This document shows, in pieces, positions 63,946 to 64,000 of a DNA stretch of 64,000 bases. How positions within the stretch are numbered: the first letter of the stretch is position 1; each line of letters begins with the position of its first letter. The translations under genes and the position numbers were made by a program. The stretch covers positions 704,521 through 768,520 of the forward strand of contig QEOQ01000544.1 of the NCBI GenBank assembly GCA_010279815.1. Direction: 5' to 3'. The notes below the pieces were generated by a model. The model had not been told where the DNA came from and ran no database searches. It saw only the letters and a list, made by a program, of their open reading frames with translations. Source of the DNA: Brachionus plicatilis. Its lineage: Eukaryota > Rotifera > Eurotatoria > Ploima > Brachionidae.

Positions 63946-64000
63946 CAGTGCCGATTTTACAAGTGGATTTCTGGTTATTTTACGTAAATTTACGTAAATA
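63946..64000. mobile_element. Left end of a TA-flanked MITE, cut by the window edge
   Basis: Starts CAGTGCCGATTTTACAAGTG after TA (63944-63945) and continues TTTTACGTAAATTTACGTAA. This matches the layout of the outer element at 49997-50566 (CAGCACTGATTTGC ... TTTTACGTAAATTAACGT), so it is probably a relative. Confidence 0.5.

Larger units (their letters stand above)
62994..64000. other. Flank of SH3 copy B, MITEs
   Basis: Contains the upstream part of duplicate B, a fold-back MITE (63441-63586), an AAGTC-like stretch (63690-63790) and the left end of another element (63946 onward). No gene. Confidence 0.5.

Noticed and set aside
1..64000. CRISPR arrays, bacterial operons or toxin-antitoxin genes
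   Set aside because: The window is spliced eukaryotic DNA and no regularly spaced repeats were seen.

Overview
The window is nuclear DNA from an animal. It is extremely AT-rich, genes are well spaced, and introns are mostly 45-170 bp with GT-AG ends. Several genes have no intron in their coding part. It holds complete or near-complete orthologues of metazoan proteins, including the SAGA subunit TADA1, the AP-3 beta subunit and the ciliary chaperonin-like MKKS/BBS6, so the animal is probably ciliated. My best guess is a small invertebrate such as a monogonont (Brachionus-like) rotifer. That is inferred from composition and gene style and is not proven by the sequence.

Layout by region. 1-5.8 kb: decayed repeat sequence, then TADA1 (+, 5 exons). 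5.9-7.9 kb: an intronless DPY19-type C-mannosyltransferase (-). 8-11.7 kb: LINE relics, a Mutator-like element with a 9-bp target duplication, and a cluster of GATAACA palindromes. 11.8-16.5 kb: a leucine-rich-repeat protein (+), a 5'-truncated LINE with intact target duplication, and METTL25 (+). 17-25 kb: a dense mobile-element belt (pogo/Tigger-like MITE, several fold-back elements, a 1.2-kb element with a decayed AT-hook/zinc-finger ORF) around TMBIM/Lifeguard (-) and aspartyl aminopeptidase DNPEP (-). 25.7-30.6 kb: an orphan rhodopsin-like GPCR (-) and helicase DHX33 (+). 32.9-36.8 kb: an SH3-domain gene (+), a secreted low-complexity protein (+) and tubulin chaperone TBCA (-). 39-46 kb: AP-3 beta (-) with one unusually long intron, then a single-pass membrane protein (-). 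47.7-55.9 kb: GALK2 (+), prolidase PEPD (-, 9 exons) and NT5C3 (-, 4 exons). 57-63 kb: two LINE relics tail to tail, MKKS (+), tRNA-Ile(AAT) (-), and a second, inverted copy of the SH3 gene (-).

The genes are unlinked housekeeping and lineage-specific genes with no operon logic. Themes present are chromatin and transcription (TADA1), glycosylation and sugar or nucleotide metabolism (DPY19, GALK2, NT5C3), peptide turnover (DNPEP, PEPD), trafficking and cytoskeleton (AP-3 beta, TBCA, MKKS) and ribosome biogenesis or RNA (DHX33, METTL25). Exon joins were worked out by hand from splice sites and protein-family alignment recalled from memory, and every join given keeps the reading frame.

The most unusual structures are: the inverted pair of about 1.2-kb SH3-gene duplicates enclosing about 28.5 kb, with divergence concentrated in the SH3 domain; a perfect 66-bp inverted repeat carrying an exon-like segment with a splice acceptor; a fold-back element abutting the TMBIM stop codon; a MITE nested inside another MITE; and exon-like sequences inside the long AP-3 beta intron. 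I found no defence system, virus or toxin gene.
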